Assembly: GCA_039707465.1 (NCBI GenBank)
Contig: CM077644.1
Location: 78,080,875 to 78,144,874, forward strand
Source of the DNA: Rhabdophis nuchalis
Taxonomy: Eukaryota; Chordata; Lepidosauria; Squamata; Natricidae
Reading direction: 5' to 3'
Length of the DNA: 64,000 bases
The translations under genes and the position numbers were made by a program. Every line of letters starts with the position of its first letter. Position 1 is the first letter of the stretch. Positions 23,597 through 34,316 of this stretch are shown one piece after another. The notes below the pieces were generated by a model. The model did no database searches and had not been told where the DNA came from. It was given only the letters and a program-made list of their open reading frames with translations.

Positions 23597-23993
23597 GGTA
23601 GACCTTAACTTGCAACCATTCATTTAGTGACTATTTGAAGTTGAAAGAACACTGAAAAAAGTGAATTATGACCAATTTTTACATTTACAACTGTTGAGCA
23701 TCTCAATGGTCCTCCGTGTCATCAAAATTCAGGCATCTGGCAACTGGGATATGGATTTATGAGAGTTGTATTGTTCCGGGGACATGTGATCATCATTGTA
23801 ACCTTCCCAGCAGGCATCTGATAAACAAAGTTGATGGGGAAAGCCGGATTCACTTAATGACTGCATGAGTCACTGAACAACTACAGTGATTTGCTTAACA
23901 ACCATGGCAAAAAGTTCGTAAAAACAGGGCAAAAGTCACTTAACTATCTTGGAAAATTTGGGCTTAACTGTGGTTGTAAGTCAAGAACAACCT
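23597..23993. mobile_element. Tigger/pogo-like MITE
   Basis: The left end CAGGTAGACCTTAACTTGCAA and the right TGTGGTTGTAAGTCAAGAAC are recognisable family ends. Internal blocks include ATTCATTTAGTGACTATTTG. Confidence 0.75.
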
Positions 23994-24164
23994 TTCATAG
24001 CTACATTTGTCTGCTTATCAAACAGAAGTCAGGGAAAGTAATTCCCCGATGCCTCTGGCTCAAAGAAAGGAGGGTAGGTGGGTGGGTGCAGTTATTGGAG
24101 TTTCTGGTGGGACAGCAGCTTAGCTGGGATGCACCACATCCATTATCGGGAATGGGAGAATATG

Positions 24165-24535
24165 CCTCAGCCAACTTGCTGTGGCCAACTCACCATGGCC
24201 AACTCATCATAGCCAACTCCCTGTGGGACAACTCGCCATAGCCAACTTGCCACAGGACAACTTCCTGCGGGACATTGTAACAATTCTATGTAATTATTTA
24301 AAAGAAAATTATTATTTTTTAAATTGTTGCCGTTCACATTTTATTCTGTTCTTCCTTTTGCACACTTTCTTTAGATTTTATTCCACCATTTATTCGATAT
24401 TAGTGTAACTTTGTCCAGCAGCGAGTTGTCCGTTGGTGAGATGGCCACGGCAAGTTGTCCTGCAGCAAGTTGGCTGTGGTGAGTTGGTTGTGGCATGTTG
24501 GTCAAGGTGAGTTGGCGTGGCGAATTGTCATAGAG
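24165..24535. repeat. Inverted repeat built of tandem GCCAACT/AGTTGGC units
   Basis: The left arm (about 24165-24285) repeats a unit of about 17-20 bases, variants of GGCCAACTCACCAT and GGGACAACTCGCC. The right arm (about 24408-24535) repeats the reverse complement, variants of GGTGAGTTGGCTGTGG and GCAAGTTGTCCTGC. About 120 bases of AT-rich spacer lie between. I do not recognise the family. Confidence 0.7.
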
Positions 24536-24857
24536 ACTCTCCATTGTCTTAACCGAGAACTAGTTGCTGGATGCATCAATCAGCAGCTTGTGCCCGATAA
24601 TTCAAACAATTGTTAAAACACTTGGTGACGCAAAAGATGAAAGCAGAGGCACAAAAGTGAAAGAAATCAGAAGCTGAAAGAACTCATGTTTGTAGTTCAT
24701 TTATAATTTGTCACGTTATATTGTCATTGTCACTAGATCTCCAAAAAAGCTTGGTCCACATCGTAAAATTAAGAGAACCCAAGCAGGGAATCAACCCAAG
24801 CAGGGAACAACAAGGCGATTCTTGGAGGAGGCTTTCCTTCCACCCTAAGTAATACTG

Positions 24858-25862
24858 ATATATATTATATATTATATTTATTCGATTTATATACCGCCCT
24901 ATTTCACCTAAAAGGGACTCAGGGCGGTGCACAGAAAGATAAAAAACCCACAATATACAAAATATAAAAAACAATTAAATTATTAGATCTGTGCTAAAAT
25001 TTGAATAAATAATTAAAACCAATAAATATCGAATTAAAATATTCCCTAATCTATGTCAGGCCGGCTAGATGAAAAAAATGTGCTTTTACCATCCGACGGA
25101 AGAGGCGTAGGTCCGTGATGGTACGGATATCGGGGGGAAGGTCATTCTAGAGTGTCGGACCCGCCACAGAGAAGGCTCGTCCCCTGGGAGTCGCCAGTCG
25201 GCATTGGCCGGCTGACGGTACCCTGAGAAGGCCAACTCTGTGAGAGCGGACAGGTCGAAGGGAGGAATGTGGTAGGAGGCGGTCTCTCAAGTAACCAGGA
25301 CCCATGCCATGGAGCGCTTTGAAGATGGTAACTAACACCTTGAAGCGCACCCGGAAGACCACAGGCAGCCAGTGCAGCTCGCGCAGGAGAGGTGTTACGT
25401 GGGACTAACGAGAAACTCCCAGAATCCCCTGCGCGGCCGCATTTTGCACTAGCTGGAGCCTCCGGGTGCACCTCAAGGGGAGCCCCATGTAGAGGGCGTT
25501 GCAGTAGTCTAGGCGGGAAATAACGAGGGATTGAGTGACCGTGCGTAGGGCATCTCGATCTATAAAGGGGCGCAACTGGCGTATCAGGTAAACCTGATAG
25601 AAGGCCCCCCTGGCCACGGCCGTCACATGATCGTCTAAGGACAGCCGTGAGTCCAGGAGGATGCCCAAGTTGCAGGCCTTTTCCGCGGGAGCCAATGACT
25701 CGCCCCCGATAGCCAACGATGGAGTTAATTGGCTATATCGAGATGCCGGAAACCACAGCCACTCGGTCTTGGACGGGTTGAGTCTGAGTTTGTTCCTCCC
25801 CATCCAGACCCGCACGGCCTCCAGACACCTAGACAGCACTTCCACGGCATCGTTGGGGTGGC
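24858..25862 (-). mobile_element. L2 LINE 3' part, inverted, 5'-truncated
   Basis: On the minus strand from about 25862 the frame reads MEVLSRCLEAVRVWMGRN, then KTEWLWFPAS and LPLRCTRRLQLVQNAA, and (other frame) LLRVPSAGQCRLATPRGRAF. This is the post-YADD region and C-terminal domain of the L2 ORF. There are frameshifts near 25405 (after ILGVSR) and further stops. The 3' UTR ends at 24858-24925 with TATAAATCGAATAAATATAA-like sequence. It is a dead copy. Confidence 0.9.
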
Positions 25863-25865
25863 CAG

Positions 25866-25951
25866 GAATCTTTATACAGATAGTACTCTTTACTACAGGT
25901 AGGAATCTTTATACAGGTAGGAATCTTTATACAGGTAGGAATCTTTATACA
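25866..25951. repeat. Tandem array of a 19-base unit ending in MITE terminus
   Basis: Three to four repeats of AGGAATCTTTATACAGGT plus one base lie directly between the truncated L2 end and the MITE starting at about 25948. Each unit ends in the MITE's own CAGGTAG terminus, so the array seems to have grown from the MITE/LINE junction. Confidence 0.8.
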
Positions 25952-26341
25952 GGTAGTACTCAACTTACAACAATTCATTTAGCGACTGTTTAAAGTTACA
26001 ATGGCACTAGAAAAAGTGACTTATGACCATTTTTTGCACTTATGACCATTGCAGCATCCCCATGGTCACGTGATCAGAAATCGGATGCTTGGCAACTGGC
26101 TCATGTTTATGACGGTTGCAGTGTCCCGGGGTCCCATGATACCCTTTTGTAACCTTTCGACAAGCAAAGTCAATAGGGAAGCCAGATTCACTTAACAACC
26201 GTGTTACGAAAAACTGCAATGAGCCACTTAACAGCTGTGGCAAGAAAGATCGTAAAATGGGGCAAAACTCCATTTAACAAACGTCTCATTTAGAACATAA
26301 ATTTTGGGTTCAGTTGTGGTCATAAGTTGAGGACCACCTGC
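25948..26341. mobile_element. Tigger/pogo-like MITE
   Basis: Ends CAGGTAGTACTCAACTTACAA and CATAAGTTGAGGACCACCTG. The interior is full-length and typical (ATTTAGCGACTGTTTAAAG, CCCATGGTCACGTGATCAGA). Confidence 0.85.
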
Positions 26342-26343
26342 AT

Positions 26344-26860
26344 TCTAGCCCCATTTCCTTTGCCCTGTAGCATGGAGGCATGTGGCTTAAGTCAATCATC
26401 TCCTCCTCCTGCTCCTCTTTCATGGGCTGATAGATCAAACATCTATCTGAGTATCTCAGAATATTTCAACAGAAAAAGCTATTTTCTTCCCCCCACACTT
26501 GGAGCAAATCAAGGTGGGAAAATCTTGAGGTTTTTTTTCTTCTTCTCATTTCTTGCTCTCTTTCAGGACTAAGCTAGCGTTTAGGTAACAGCTATTGAAT
26601 TCCTTTTTCAAGGCCATCCCTGTACCCTGCATAAAAAGACTCAGACCATCTAATGATTAAACAAATAAATGCAAATGAGGAAGTTGTTCAATTCTGCAGA
26701 ATTTCCAGGAACATTCTTGCTGGAAAATGCAATGCAGTCTTCCGTATGGTAAATTGGCAAAACTGCCAGTCTTTAGCTGTTGCATCGTTGGGAGAAAGTC
26801 ACGTCTCATAAGGTGAGCAAGAATTTAAATCATTTCTGTTAGTGATGAATTCTGAACTCC
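26344..26860. other. Unannotated intergenic sequence
   Basis: No gene or repeat recognised. Confidence 0.5.
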
Positions 26861-26868
26861 GTTTAGAG

Positions 26869-27003
26869 CAGGGGTCTCCAACCTTTGCAACTTTAAGTCT
26901 GAAGGACTTCAACTCCCAGAATTCTCCAGCCAGCAAAGCTGGCTGGAGAAGTCTGGGAGCTGAAGTTCTTCAGACTTAAAGTTCCCAAGTTTGGAGACCC
27001 CTG
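26869..27003. mobile_element. Palindromic hAT fold-back MITE
   Basis: A 135-bp near-perfect palindrome with ends CAGGGGTCTCCAACC and AGTTTGGAGACCCCTG and perfect 8-bp duplication GTTTAGAG (26861-26868 and 27004-27011). The centre is CCAGCCAGCAAAGCTGGCTGG. A transcript through it would fold into a hairpin of about 60 bp. Confidence 0.92.
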
Positions 27004-27135
27004 GTTTAGAGCAATTCTGCAATCTCCGGAATGCATTGTTGAAACCTGTCCTCAGTGGAAGCAGGTTTCCCTGCAGGGTTTTTTTTTTTCCTCAAGGAAA
27101 GTTGGTCATTCAAGGTCTTGAAGTAATGACAAGTA

Positions 27136-27971
27136 CAGGAAGTCCTCAACGTACAACAGTTCATTTAGTGACTGTTTGAAGTTACAAAGGCACTGAAAAA
27201 AGTGAGTTATGACCATTTTTCACTGTTGCAGCATCCCCATGATCAGGTGATTTACATTCTGGAGGCTTGACAACTGACTCACATTTATGAAAGTTGCAGT
27301 GTCCCAGAGTCATGTGATCTCCTTTTGCAAGCTTCTGATGAGCAAAGTCAATGGGGAAACCAGATTCACTTAACAGCTGTGTTATTAATTTAAGAACTGC
27401 AGTGATTTACTTAACAAATATGGTGAAAAAAGTCATAAAATGGGGCAGAACAAGGGGTGGGCTGCTGGGGGTTTCTACGGGTTTGGGCGATCCTCTAGCT
27501 AAGATTCTGCCCAGTTTGCGAACCCCCAAATGGCACCCCTGGTTGGCCATGCCCACCCCACCGCCGCCTTTCCTGCCCCACTCCTTCCTCCCAGGAGTAC
27601 CCATCGGCCCATTCATCATGTCAGGTAAGGGCAGAGGCTCAGGGAGGGGGGGGAAACGGGTCTACCAGAGGTTCCAGAAGTCCAGAAATGGGCCTGTTTC
27701 CAGCCTCCGGAGGGCCTTCGGAGCCCAGGGGAAGCAGTTTTTGCCCTCCTGGAGGCTCAAGGAAGGCCTCTGGAGTCTGGGGAGGGTGAAAAATGTCCCT
27801 TCCCCCACCATGGTGTAGGAGGTCGACATGGCCATACCCACCATGGCCACACCCACTCAGCAACAGGACAGCAACCCTGTTTCTGCAATTTTTGAAGACC
27901 ATCCCTGGGCAGAATTCGCTTAACAACATACATTTTGGACTCAATTGTGCTCCTAAGTTGAGAACTACCTG
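27136..27971. mobile_element. Tigger/pogo-like MITE interrupted by a hAT element
   Basis: Flanked by TA. The left end is CAGGAAGTCCTCAACGTACAA and the right AAGTTGAGAACTACCTG. The body is split at 27452-27907 by the inserted hAT-like element. Confidence 0.88.
27452..27907. mobile_element. hAT-like MITE inside a Tigger-like MITE
   Basis: Ends AAGGGGTGGGCTGCTGGGGG and GAAGACCATCCCTG. The flanking 8 bp are GGCAGAAC (27444-27451) and GGCAGAAT (27908-27915), one mismatch. The 3' half (CCTCCTGGAGGCTCAAGGAA) recurs at 44520-44710. Confidence 0.8.
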
Positions 27972-28209
27972 TAATTTGCAGGAAAAGTTCCTTAATGACC
28001 ATAGTTATTCATTATCGCTTTTTTACTGAAGCTTTGATAACTAATTCTTTTTTTTTTAAGTCTCCAATTCTTTTCTACATAGGATTAAAGTTTCCTATGC
28101 CACTTAAAATATGTGATCTGTTGGTCAAAACATGTCACATAGCCCATAACAATATTAAAATCCTGTAACATTCACTGTATTGGAACACTAATTAGCAAGC
28201 TCATCGCTA

Positions 28210-29270
28210 ATGACTGTATAAGACCTGGCTCTAGTACACATAATAGAAGTGGTGACATGAGAAGTATCTCACAGTATTTTTTTAAAAATATGGTTATATG
28301 TTTGTGCCACAATTGAAAAGAGAGAAATCAAGCTTTATCAAGACATCATTTATCTGTCCCTGCTGATACGTATGTATCCACCTCTACTAAGTATGAAAAC
28401 TTCTTGTCTTAGTCAACTGGGTGTTTCTTTCAAACATTTAAGTACTCGATTTTCAACAATTATAAAAACATTCTATTCCCCCTCATTAACCAAGAATTCA
28501 GATGAGAAACTATTTCGGGGTATTAGGTTTAAACCCTTGTATACATTTTGAAGTGGCTATAGTTGGATATAAGTGGTGTGTATTTACATACCTATATTTT
28601 TTTCATATATTCACTTACTACTGAATACATCTTGTATTGCTTTGACATAGTTGTTCAATTGTAAATACAGGGTAGTTGTTGCTCATTGCAAAGTAAGCAT
28701 CTGGAAAACTTTAAAGCAGGGGTCCCCAACCTTTTTGGCACCAGGGACCGGTTTCATGTAAAAAAAATTCCACGGACCGGTGGGAGCCTCCAGTGGGTGA
28801 GTCGAGTCATGTGTGCGTTTGGCGGTCACGTGCAACCGGGCGGGAAAGCTGCCAGGGGTCCCGGGCGAAGGATCCTCGGCTGGAGTAGGGAAGGACGGTC
28901 TGCGTCCCGTGCAGGAGGGCCTGGCAGCTCCTTCCCCCTGTGCAGGGTCGGGTGGTGCCCCGAACCCCCCCCCAATGCAGGCCATTGCCCCCGTCCTGCC
29001 CCCAGGGAGCTCCCCGGCCAGCCGCCAGGATAGCGGAGCGTTTGCTACACTTTCCTAAGAAAGTGCCACTCACTCCGGCCCGGTTACTATCAAGCCACGG
29101 ACCGGCACCGGTCCACGGCCCGGGGGTTGGGGACCCCTGCTTTAAAGAATGTTTAACACCATAAACAATCTGCACAAGCACATAACCCTTTTTAAAAAAA
29201 AAATCCATGTGATATCTTCTTATGACCTTGCTTCTTTTATGTGTACCAGAGCCAGGTCTTATACAATCAA
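28210..29270. mobile_element. Unclassified DNA transposon with about 62-bp inverted repeats
   Basis: Bases 28210-28272 and the reverse complement of 29208-29270 match over about 62 bases at roughly 80% identity, sharing the run GTATAAGACCTGGCTCT. About 500 bases of AT-rich interior show no coding frame, and a hAT element (28717-29139) is inserted within it. I do not recognise the family; no clean target duplication is visible. Confidence 0.6.
28717..29139. mobile_element. hAT-like MITE (CAGGGGTCCCCAACC family)
   Basis: A 423-bp element with ends CAGGGGTCCCCAACCTTTTT and GGTTGGGGACCCCTG and perfect 8-bp duplication CTTTAAAG (28709-28716 and 29140-29147). GC-rich interior with ACCAGGGACCGGTTTCATG and ACGGACCGGCACCGGTCC. 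A second family member is at 51070-52463. Confidence 0.93.
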
Positions 29271-30138
29271 TGGTAGTTAGTGTTAACTACCATTAACACT
29301 AACATAGTGTTAGTGTAGTTAGTGTTAGTGTTATTCTACAGTTAGTAAATTGGTTATGCAGCATGAAGAGAGAACAAGTAATTTTCTTGCAAGCTGGAGC
29401 TAAAAACTTTAGAACCTTCAGTCAATTTCTAAAACACTGAGGCTCCCTAGAATAAAGTTATTGCATTAGTCACTATCTAGTGTTTGGGTGAAGCCAGCAT
29501 TTCTATCAGCTACAAAAACAAGATTGCTGGATCTATTTATGGCCACAGAATGAAAATAGCATTTACTTGCTACTTGTACACTGACTGGGTCATCATAACT
29601 TACCTAAGGAGCTGCCTTACCGAAAGAGGAGCCAAATTCTTTGTGACATGCTCCAAGCTATTTTCAAACAGAGCCAACAGCTGGCAAACTGCTTAGTAAT
29701 AGACTAAGCAGCAGAGAATAGGATGTAAATAGGAAAATAGGAACAAGAAGCAAATTTTGAAAATAGAGGATTTATAACCTTACACCCTTTATTTTTTTAT
29801 TTTGGGGAGTTTTAAATTCAACAGTACTGCCTCTTCAGCACCCCATAACATATTAACCACAAGAGGGCAACAGGATAGAGTTATGACTACATTGCATGTT
29901 CTGTCCCCTCTCCGATGACACCTTGCCTATTCTTTTCCTAAAAGACTGATGTTATGAGGTCACTTCCACATTCTCCATGCTGGATGGGGAATTCTGGGAA
30001 TTGAAGTCCACACCTCTTAATGTAGATGAGTTTGAAAAACACTGAATTATAGTTATAAGATCTGCTTCGCTAATCACTCTTCAGATCATATTCTTGAACC
30101 CAGAAATATTCATGGATCCCCTCTAGAACTCCTCCATC
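29271..30138. other. Unannotated intergenic sequence
   Basis: A TTAGTGTTAAC-rich palindromic patch lies at about 29277-29335, and a single fold-back arm (GGGGAATTCTGGGAATTGAA) at about 29984-30010. No gene recognised. Confidence 0.5.
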
Positions 30139-30143
30139 ATTAC

Positions 30144-30218
<75 letters not shown>

Positions 30219-30219
30219 C
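30139..30219 (+). repeat. (ATT)n microsatellite
   Basis: About 27 ATT units. No L2 3' UTR is visible directly upstream, so its origin is not clear. Confidence 0.97.
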
Positions 30220-30342
30220 AAAATTCCCCTTATTCCAAAGCAGATGCACCATATGGGAAGTCTGTTTCTTCTAGCAAGAATTACAGTCAGCTTATTAAGA
30301 TATTCATAAAATGCTTCCTTCCCATATCTCTCACATCTGGAT

Positions 30343-30555
30343 CAGGGGTGGTAGACACTTACCTTCCCTACTGGTTCGTAAATGTGAGTGCACATGCCAC
30401 CTCTGTGCATGCGCAGATCCTTCCATGCAGGCGTTTTTGGTGGAAAAGGGGCCTAAATGGGACGCCCTAGAGCCGGCCGTCGATGGGTGGAGCCACCTGT
30501 GATTTCTGCTACCGGTTCAGGCGATCCAGTCCGAACTGGTAGAATACCACCTCTA
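30343..30555. mobile_element. hAT-like MITE
   Basis: Ends CAGGGGTGGTAGACACTTACC and GAATACCACCTCTA (first shown to 20 bases plus one). The 8-bp flanks ATCTGGAT (30335-30342) and ATCTGGAC (30556-30563) differ at one base. Confidence 0.8.
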
Positions 30556-30639
30556 ATCTGGACTGTATTTTCAAATGTCACATGAAAGACTGTAAATCAA
30601 GACCCATGATATATGGCAAAAAGTTAGTTTTTTGCCTTT

Positions 30640-31340
30640 TAGGGCTGCTATACCAAGTGCTGATCTATGGTATCTTCCTTGGCTGCCGGTTCCTTTATTG
30701 TTGATAGCTGATTCCGAAATGCAAAAAGTATCCATTACAAGATTGGCTTACGTATAAATTTTGAGAAGAAAGTTTATGCAAGTCAAAAGTGCTCAGGATA
30801 ATATGCCTACAACAGCATAGCCGTAGCCAGGCTGTATCTTGGTAGCATTATGTCTATTGATGGAGGTACAGATCAGGACCTTAACTATCAATTTGGAATG
30901 GCAGCAGCCGTGTTTCAACACATGCTCCCAATTTGGTCTATGGCAGCTATAAGTACTACCACAAAAATAAAACTCTTGAAGAATGTTGTTACATTAACTG
31001 AAATATATGCTTGTGAAAAATGGAGGTGTACAACTAAGATGATTTGATGGTTAATTGTTTTCCAAAACACTGCTTGAAAACAATCCTTCATGTTCACGTA
31101 TTGTGACCACATCATTAAATAAGAGGTACTGCAAAGATAAGATTTAGGACACCTATAGAGAACTGTGAATGAATGTTGAATGTGGTTTGTTGGCCATATT
31201 TCATGTATGCCTAAAGACCAGCATTCAAAAATTACACTATGTTGGATGCCTCCTGGAGAAGAGAGGAAATGAGGCCAGCCTCACAAAACCTGGCATCAAA
31301 CATTTACAGAAAATAATATCTGAAGATGCTGTAAATGATC
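30640..31340 (+). pseudogene. Degraded non-LTR retrotransposon (RTE/L1-like C-terminal RT region)
   Basis: The frame from 30850 reads LGSIMSIDGGTDQDLNYQF, AAVFQHMLPIWSMAAISTTT and KIKLLKNVV, then IYACEKWRCTTKM. This fits the YLGS-I-S-DGG-DI / F-L--IW---IST-TK / YGSETW-TK region of RTE-type reverse transcriptases. Later text with many stops includes PPGEER and QPHKTWHQTF, like the usual RGRP-TW-R end. It is very old and its clade is uncertain. Confidence 0.5.
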
Positions 31341-31364
31341 AAAACCAATGAAAAATTTACTCTG

Positions 31365-31870
31365 CACAGCAATAGCACTTATATTTATATACCACTTGAT
31401 AATGCTTTACATTTTTTTCTAAGCAGTTTGCAGAGTCAGCATATTGCTGCCAGCCAGCTCTGTGGGCATGGCTTGGTGGGCATGGTGTGGCTTGGTGGGC
31501 GTGGCTTGGTGGGCATGGCAGGGGAAGGATAATGTAAAATCTCCATTCCCTCTCCACCCCAGGGGAAGGTTACTGCAAAATCCCCATTTCCTTCTGATCA
31601 GCTGGGACTCGGGAGGCAGAGAATAGATGGGAGCGGGGCCAGTCAGAGGTGGTATTTATTGGTTCTCCAAAGTACTTAAGATTTCCACTACCGGTTATCC
31701 AGAACTGGCCAGAACCAGCTGAATACCACATCCTCCTCCAACAATCTGGGTCCTCAGATCTAGGAAGGATGGAAGGCTGAGTCAATCTTGAGCCAGTCAG
31801 GATCAAACTGTTAGCAATGGGCAGAGTTTGCCTGCAATATTGCATTCTAACTACTGTTGCCCTCATAGCA
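31365..31870 (-). mobile_element. SINE with CR1-type tail, split by a hAT-derived insert
   Basis: The tail block CTAAGCAGTTTGCAGAGTCA and GCATATTGCTGCC ends at about 31449. The body resumes at about 31736 with AACAATCTGGGTCCTCAG and runs to the tRNA-like head at 31840-31860 (AGGGCAACAGTAGTTAGAAT on the minus strand). The intervening 285 bp (GTGGGCATGGCTTGGTGGGC, CTACCGGTTATCCAGAACTG) is hAT-family sequence. Confidence 0.75.
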
Positions 31871-31984
31871 CAGGAACTAACGATGATCCATTATTTTAAG
31901 ATCTTCACTGGTTTTCCACATGACACTTTATGGAGGAAGCAGGATAGAACAAATATTGATGCTTTTGAACTTTAATCCTGAAGG

Positions 31985-32420
31985 AGAGTAAAGGGTTCCA
32001 GATCCCGTTCCAACTGGTATGGTTGGAACGGGCCCAGCGGCGTCCACATGGATGTGCGTGGTGAAAGCATGTATCGTACCTGCCAGCATCGCCTCTGCAA
32101 GTCTCCATGATGCTCCACCTGCTCGGCAGAGCGTCACGCAGGCGCTGTACGCTCCATGCGCGAAAGCACTGAAGGCTTTAAAGCAGGGGTCTCCAACCTT
32201 TGCAACTTTAAGTCTGAAGGACTTCAGCTCCCAGAATTCTCCAGCCAGCTTTGTCTGGGAGCTGAAGTCCTTCAGACTTAAAGTTGCAAAGGTTGGAGAC
32301 CCCTGCTTTAAAGGACAGCTAAGGAGCTACCTCCAGAGCACCATACTGGAACGGTACCCAGTGCTCTGGGCAGGCTCCGGTACATCAGTACTGGGGCGTA
32401 CCGCCTGCAACCCACCACTG
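31985..32420. mobile_element. hAT-like MITE interrupted by a fold-back MITE
   Basis: The left part GGGTTCCAGATCCCGTTCC and right end GCAACCCACCACTG match, inverted, the elements at 42725-43000 and 62109-62404. The fold-back element 32184-32305 lies inside it. Confidence 0.65.
32184..32305. mobile_element. Palindromic hAT fold-back MITE
   Basis: A 122-bp palindrome with ends CAGGGGTCTCCAACCTTTGC and GCAAAGGTTGGAGACCCCTG and perfect 8-bp duplication CTTTAAAG (32176-32183 and 32306-32313). The arms are almost identical, which suggests recent movement or conversion. Confidence 0.93.
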
Positions 32421-32749
32421 GTGGAAAGTTATAAAACTAGAAGGATCAGGTTGGGAATAGATTATCCTGAAGAAAATGTATTGTATTGTAAATGTGAATC
32501 AGTTGCCAAGCCCTGGAACTGCAGAGGGCTGGGACAGCTGGAACTCCAAGGACATTTGTAACTCCAAATGGTCGCTGAACCAATAGTCGTAGACTGAGCA
32601 TTACTTTTAGTTATTTTGTTTTCTGTTTACTGATTTCAACTTGTCCTTGATTTTTTCCAAATGTCAACGTCTTCTCCAAATACTCTTGCCCAGTGGTTGG
32701 ATGCTGCTGGTGGAATAACTAGTTAGGTGAGTGAGCACTTTGCATCAGT

Positions 32750-33575
32750 GGTGAAATTCAATTTTTTTTACTACCGGTTCTGTGGCTGTGGCTTGGGGGT
32801 GGGGTCCTGTTACTGAGTGGGTGTGGCCAACTCAATGTCACTCATAGCCATGCCCACTCAGTCACATGCACCACCACCACCAAGCCACGCTCACAGAACC
32901 CGGTAGGAAAAAAATGTGTGTATGAGTCCATTCACAGCAGAGCTGCTGCTCCCTTTATGGTCCCCCTTGGCCCCCTCCCTCCCGGGGGTCGAAGTACCTT
33001 AAAGGGACAGGCTGCAGCAGCTCTGCTGTGAACAGAGGGAGAAACATTTGGATTGTCTCTGCTGCATTTAACGTTGAATTCTATAGCAGAGACAATCTGA
33101 ACTTTTCTCCCTCTGTTCCCAGTGGAGCTGCTTCTCCTTTTATGGTCCCCTCCACCCCCTACCTATTTATTTTATTATTTATTTTATTAGATTTCTAGAC
33201 CACCCCCTCTCCCGGAGGGGACTCGGGGCGGTGTACAGGTAAAATTAAAACTACTAAAACCATAACAATACCTACAAAGTTAAAATCAAATTAAATAGTC
33301 CTCTGTACAAATTTATAAAAGTTAAAACTAGACCCATAAAGCCGAACAAAAATTTAAATTACAGACCTCCCTGGGTATACTTTAAAAGGACAGGCTAAAA
33401 CGTTCGAATTGGGTGGGCAGGTCAAGTGGCCGGAAGAGGTGAGTGGCGACAGGCAACCAGGCGGGCGTGGGTGTGGCCACCAGGGATTTTTCCCACCAGT
33501 TTGGAGAACTGATGCCAATCGACCCTGCCGGTTCGGCTGAACCAGGCCGAACCGGGAGGATGTCACCCCTGGCAT
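32750..33575. mobile_element. hAT-like composite with an L2 tail inside
   Basis: Starts CAGTGGTGAAATTCAATTTT and has the usual TACTACCGGTTCTGTGGC block; a GATGTCACCCCTG end lies near 33574. The L2 3' tail at 33162-33368 sits inside it. Target duplication not clear. Confidence 0.5.
33162..33368 (-). mobile_element. L2 LINE 3' terminal fragment, inverted
   Basis: On the plus strand CCCGGAGGGGACTCGGGGCG and GTGTACAGGTAAAATT are the complement of the L2 3' UTR end, with A/T tail TTATTTATTTTATTA at the left. No coding part remains. Confidence 0.8.
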
Positions 33576-33795
33576 GTATGCTTTGCGCGTGTGCGCAGTG
33601 CTGAAAATGGTGCATTTAGAAGCTCAGCTGCTAACCTTCCAAGTCAACAACAGTAAGTAAAACAGCTGGGGGGAGATCAGCTGTCCTGCTCGATTGAGAT
33701 GAGCTAGAGAGCAGAAAATAAAGGACAGGATAGAGCAGGAAACGGCAGCCCAGCTGATCATCTGAGCGAACCGGTTCGCTCCCAGCTTATTGTAG

Positions 33796-34302
33796 TGTTG
33801 CGGCAAAAACCAGGCCCACCACAGACTGGTTTTAATGAAGGAACGAGAGACCACGAAGGTAGTAGAGAAACAGGATTTATTGACATGTCAAGAGTTCAGA
33901 GTGCTCTCGCACTGAAGACTGAACTGCCTGGGCAACGCCCAGGGAGTTAGTTTTATACCTTCGTCCTTAATACAGAAACACATATGGATAAAAGCAGAAG
34001 TTAACTTTGGAATAGTACAGAAACAGAAGTTAGTAGCAAAAATTAATACGTGTCCTATAAATGCATAGTCATTTGTTTAATGCCAGCTATAGTTCCCATA
34101 TAGGGTTTACACCTACCCTTCTCCCCCCAGTTACTTCCTCTTTCCATCCAGCAATATTTGTAATATTTTGAGAACTTTTAAGAACAGAGAAGTACACCCA
34201 CACATCTTTCCCAAGCTGTCCAAAGGGCAAGCGGGCAAATCTCCCAAGGGGTCAGGGTTGACCCAGGGTCCAGGAATTGGGGTCCCTGGCCCCTCTGCCA
34301 CA
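33796..34302 (-). repeat. 3' LTR of provirus
   Basis: 507 bp, beginning TGTGGCAGAG and ending GCCGCAACA on the minus strand. It carries a TATA box (TATAAAA at 33957-33951) and a poly(A) signal (AATAAA at 33881-33876), so U3, R and U5 are all plausible. Confidence 0.95.
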
Positions 34303-34316
34303 TTCCCCCCTTTGGA
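34303..34316 (-). other. Polypurine tract
   Basis: The minus strand reads AAAGGGGGGAATG directly before the 3' LTR, the normal plus-strand primer of gammaretroviruses. The 5' primer site is also intact, so the cis-acting signals survive although the genes do not. Confidence 0.88.

Noticed and set aside
25866..25951. CRISPR-like short repeat array
   Set aside because: The 19-base units are directly adjacent with no unique spacers, and the DNA is vertebrate; it is a junction minisatellite.
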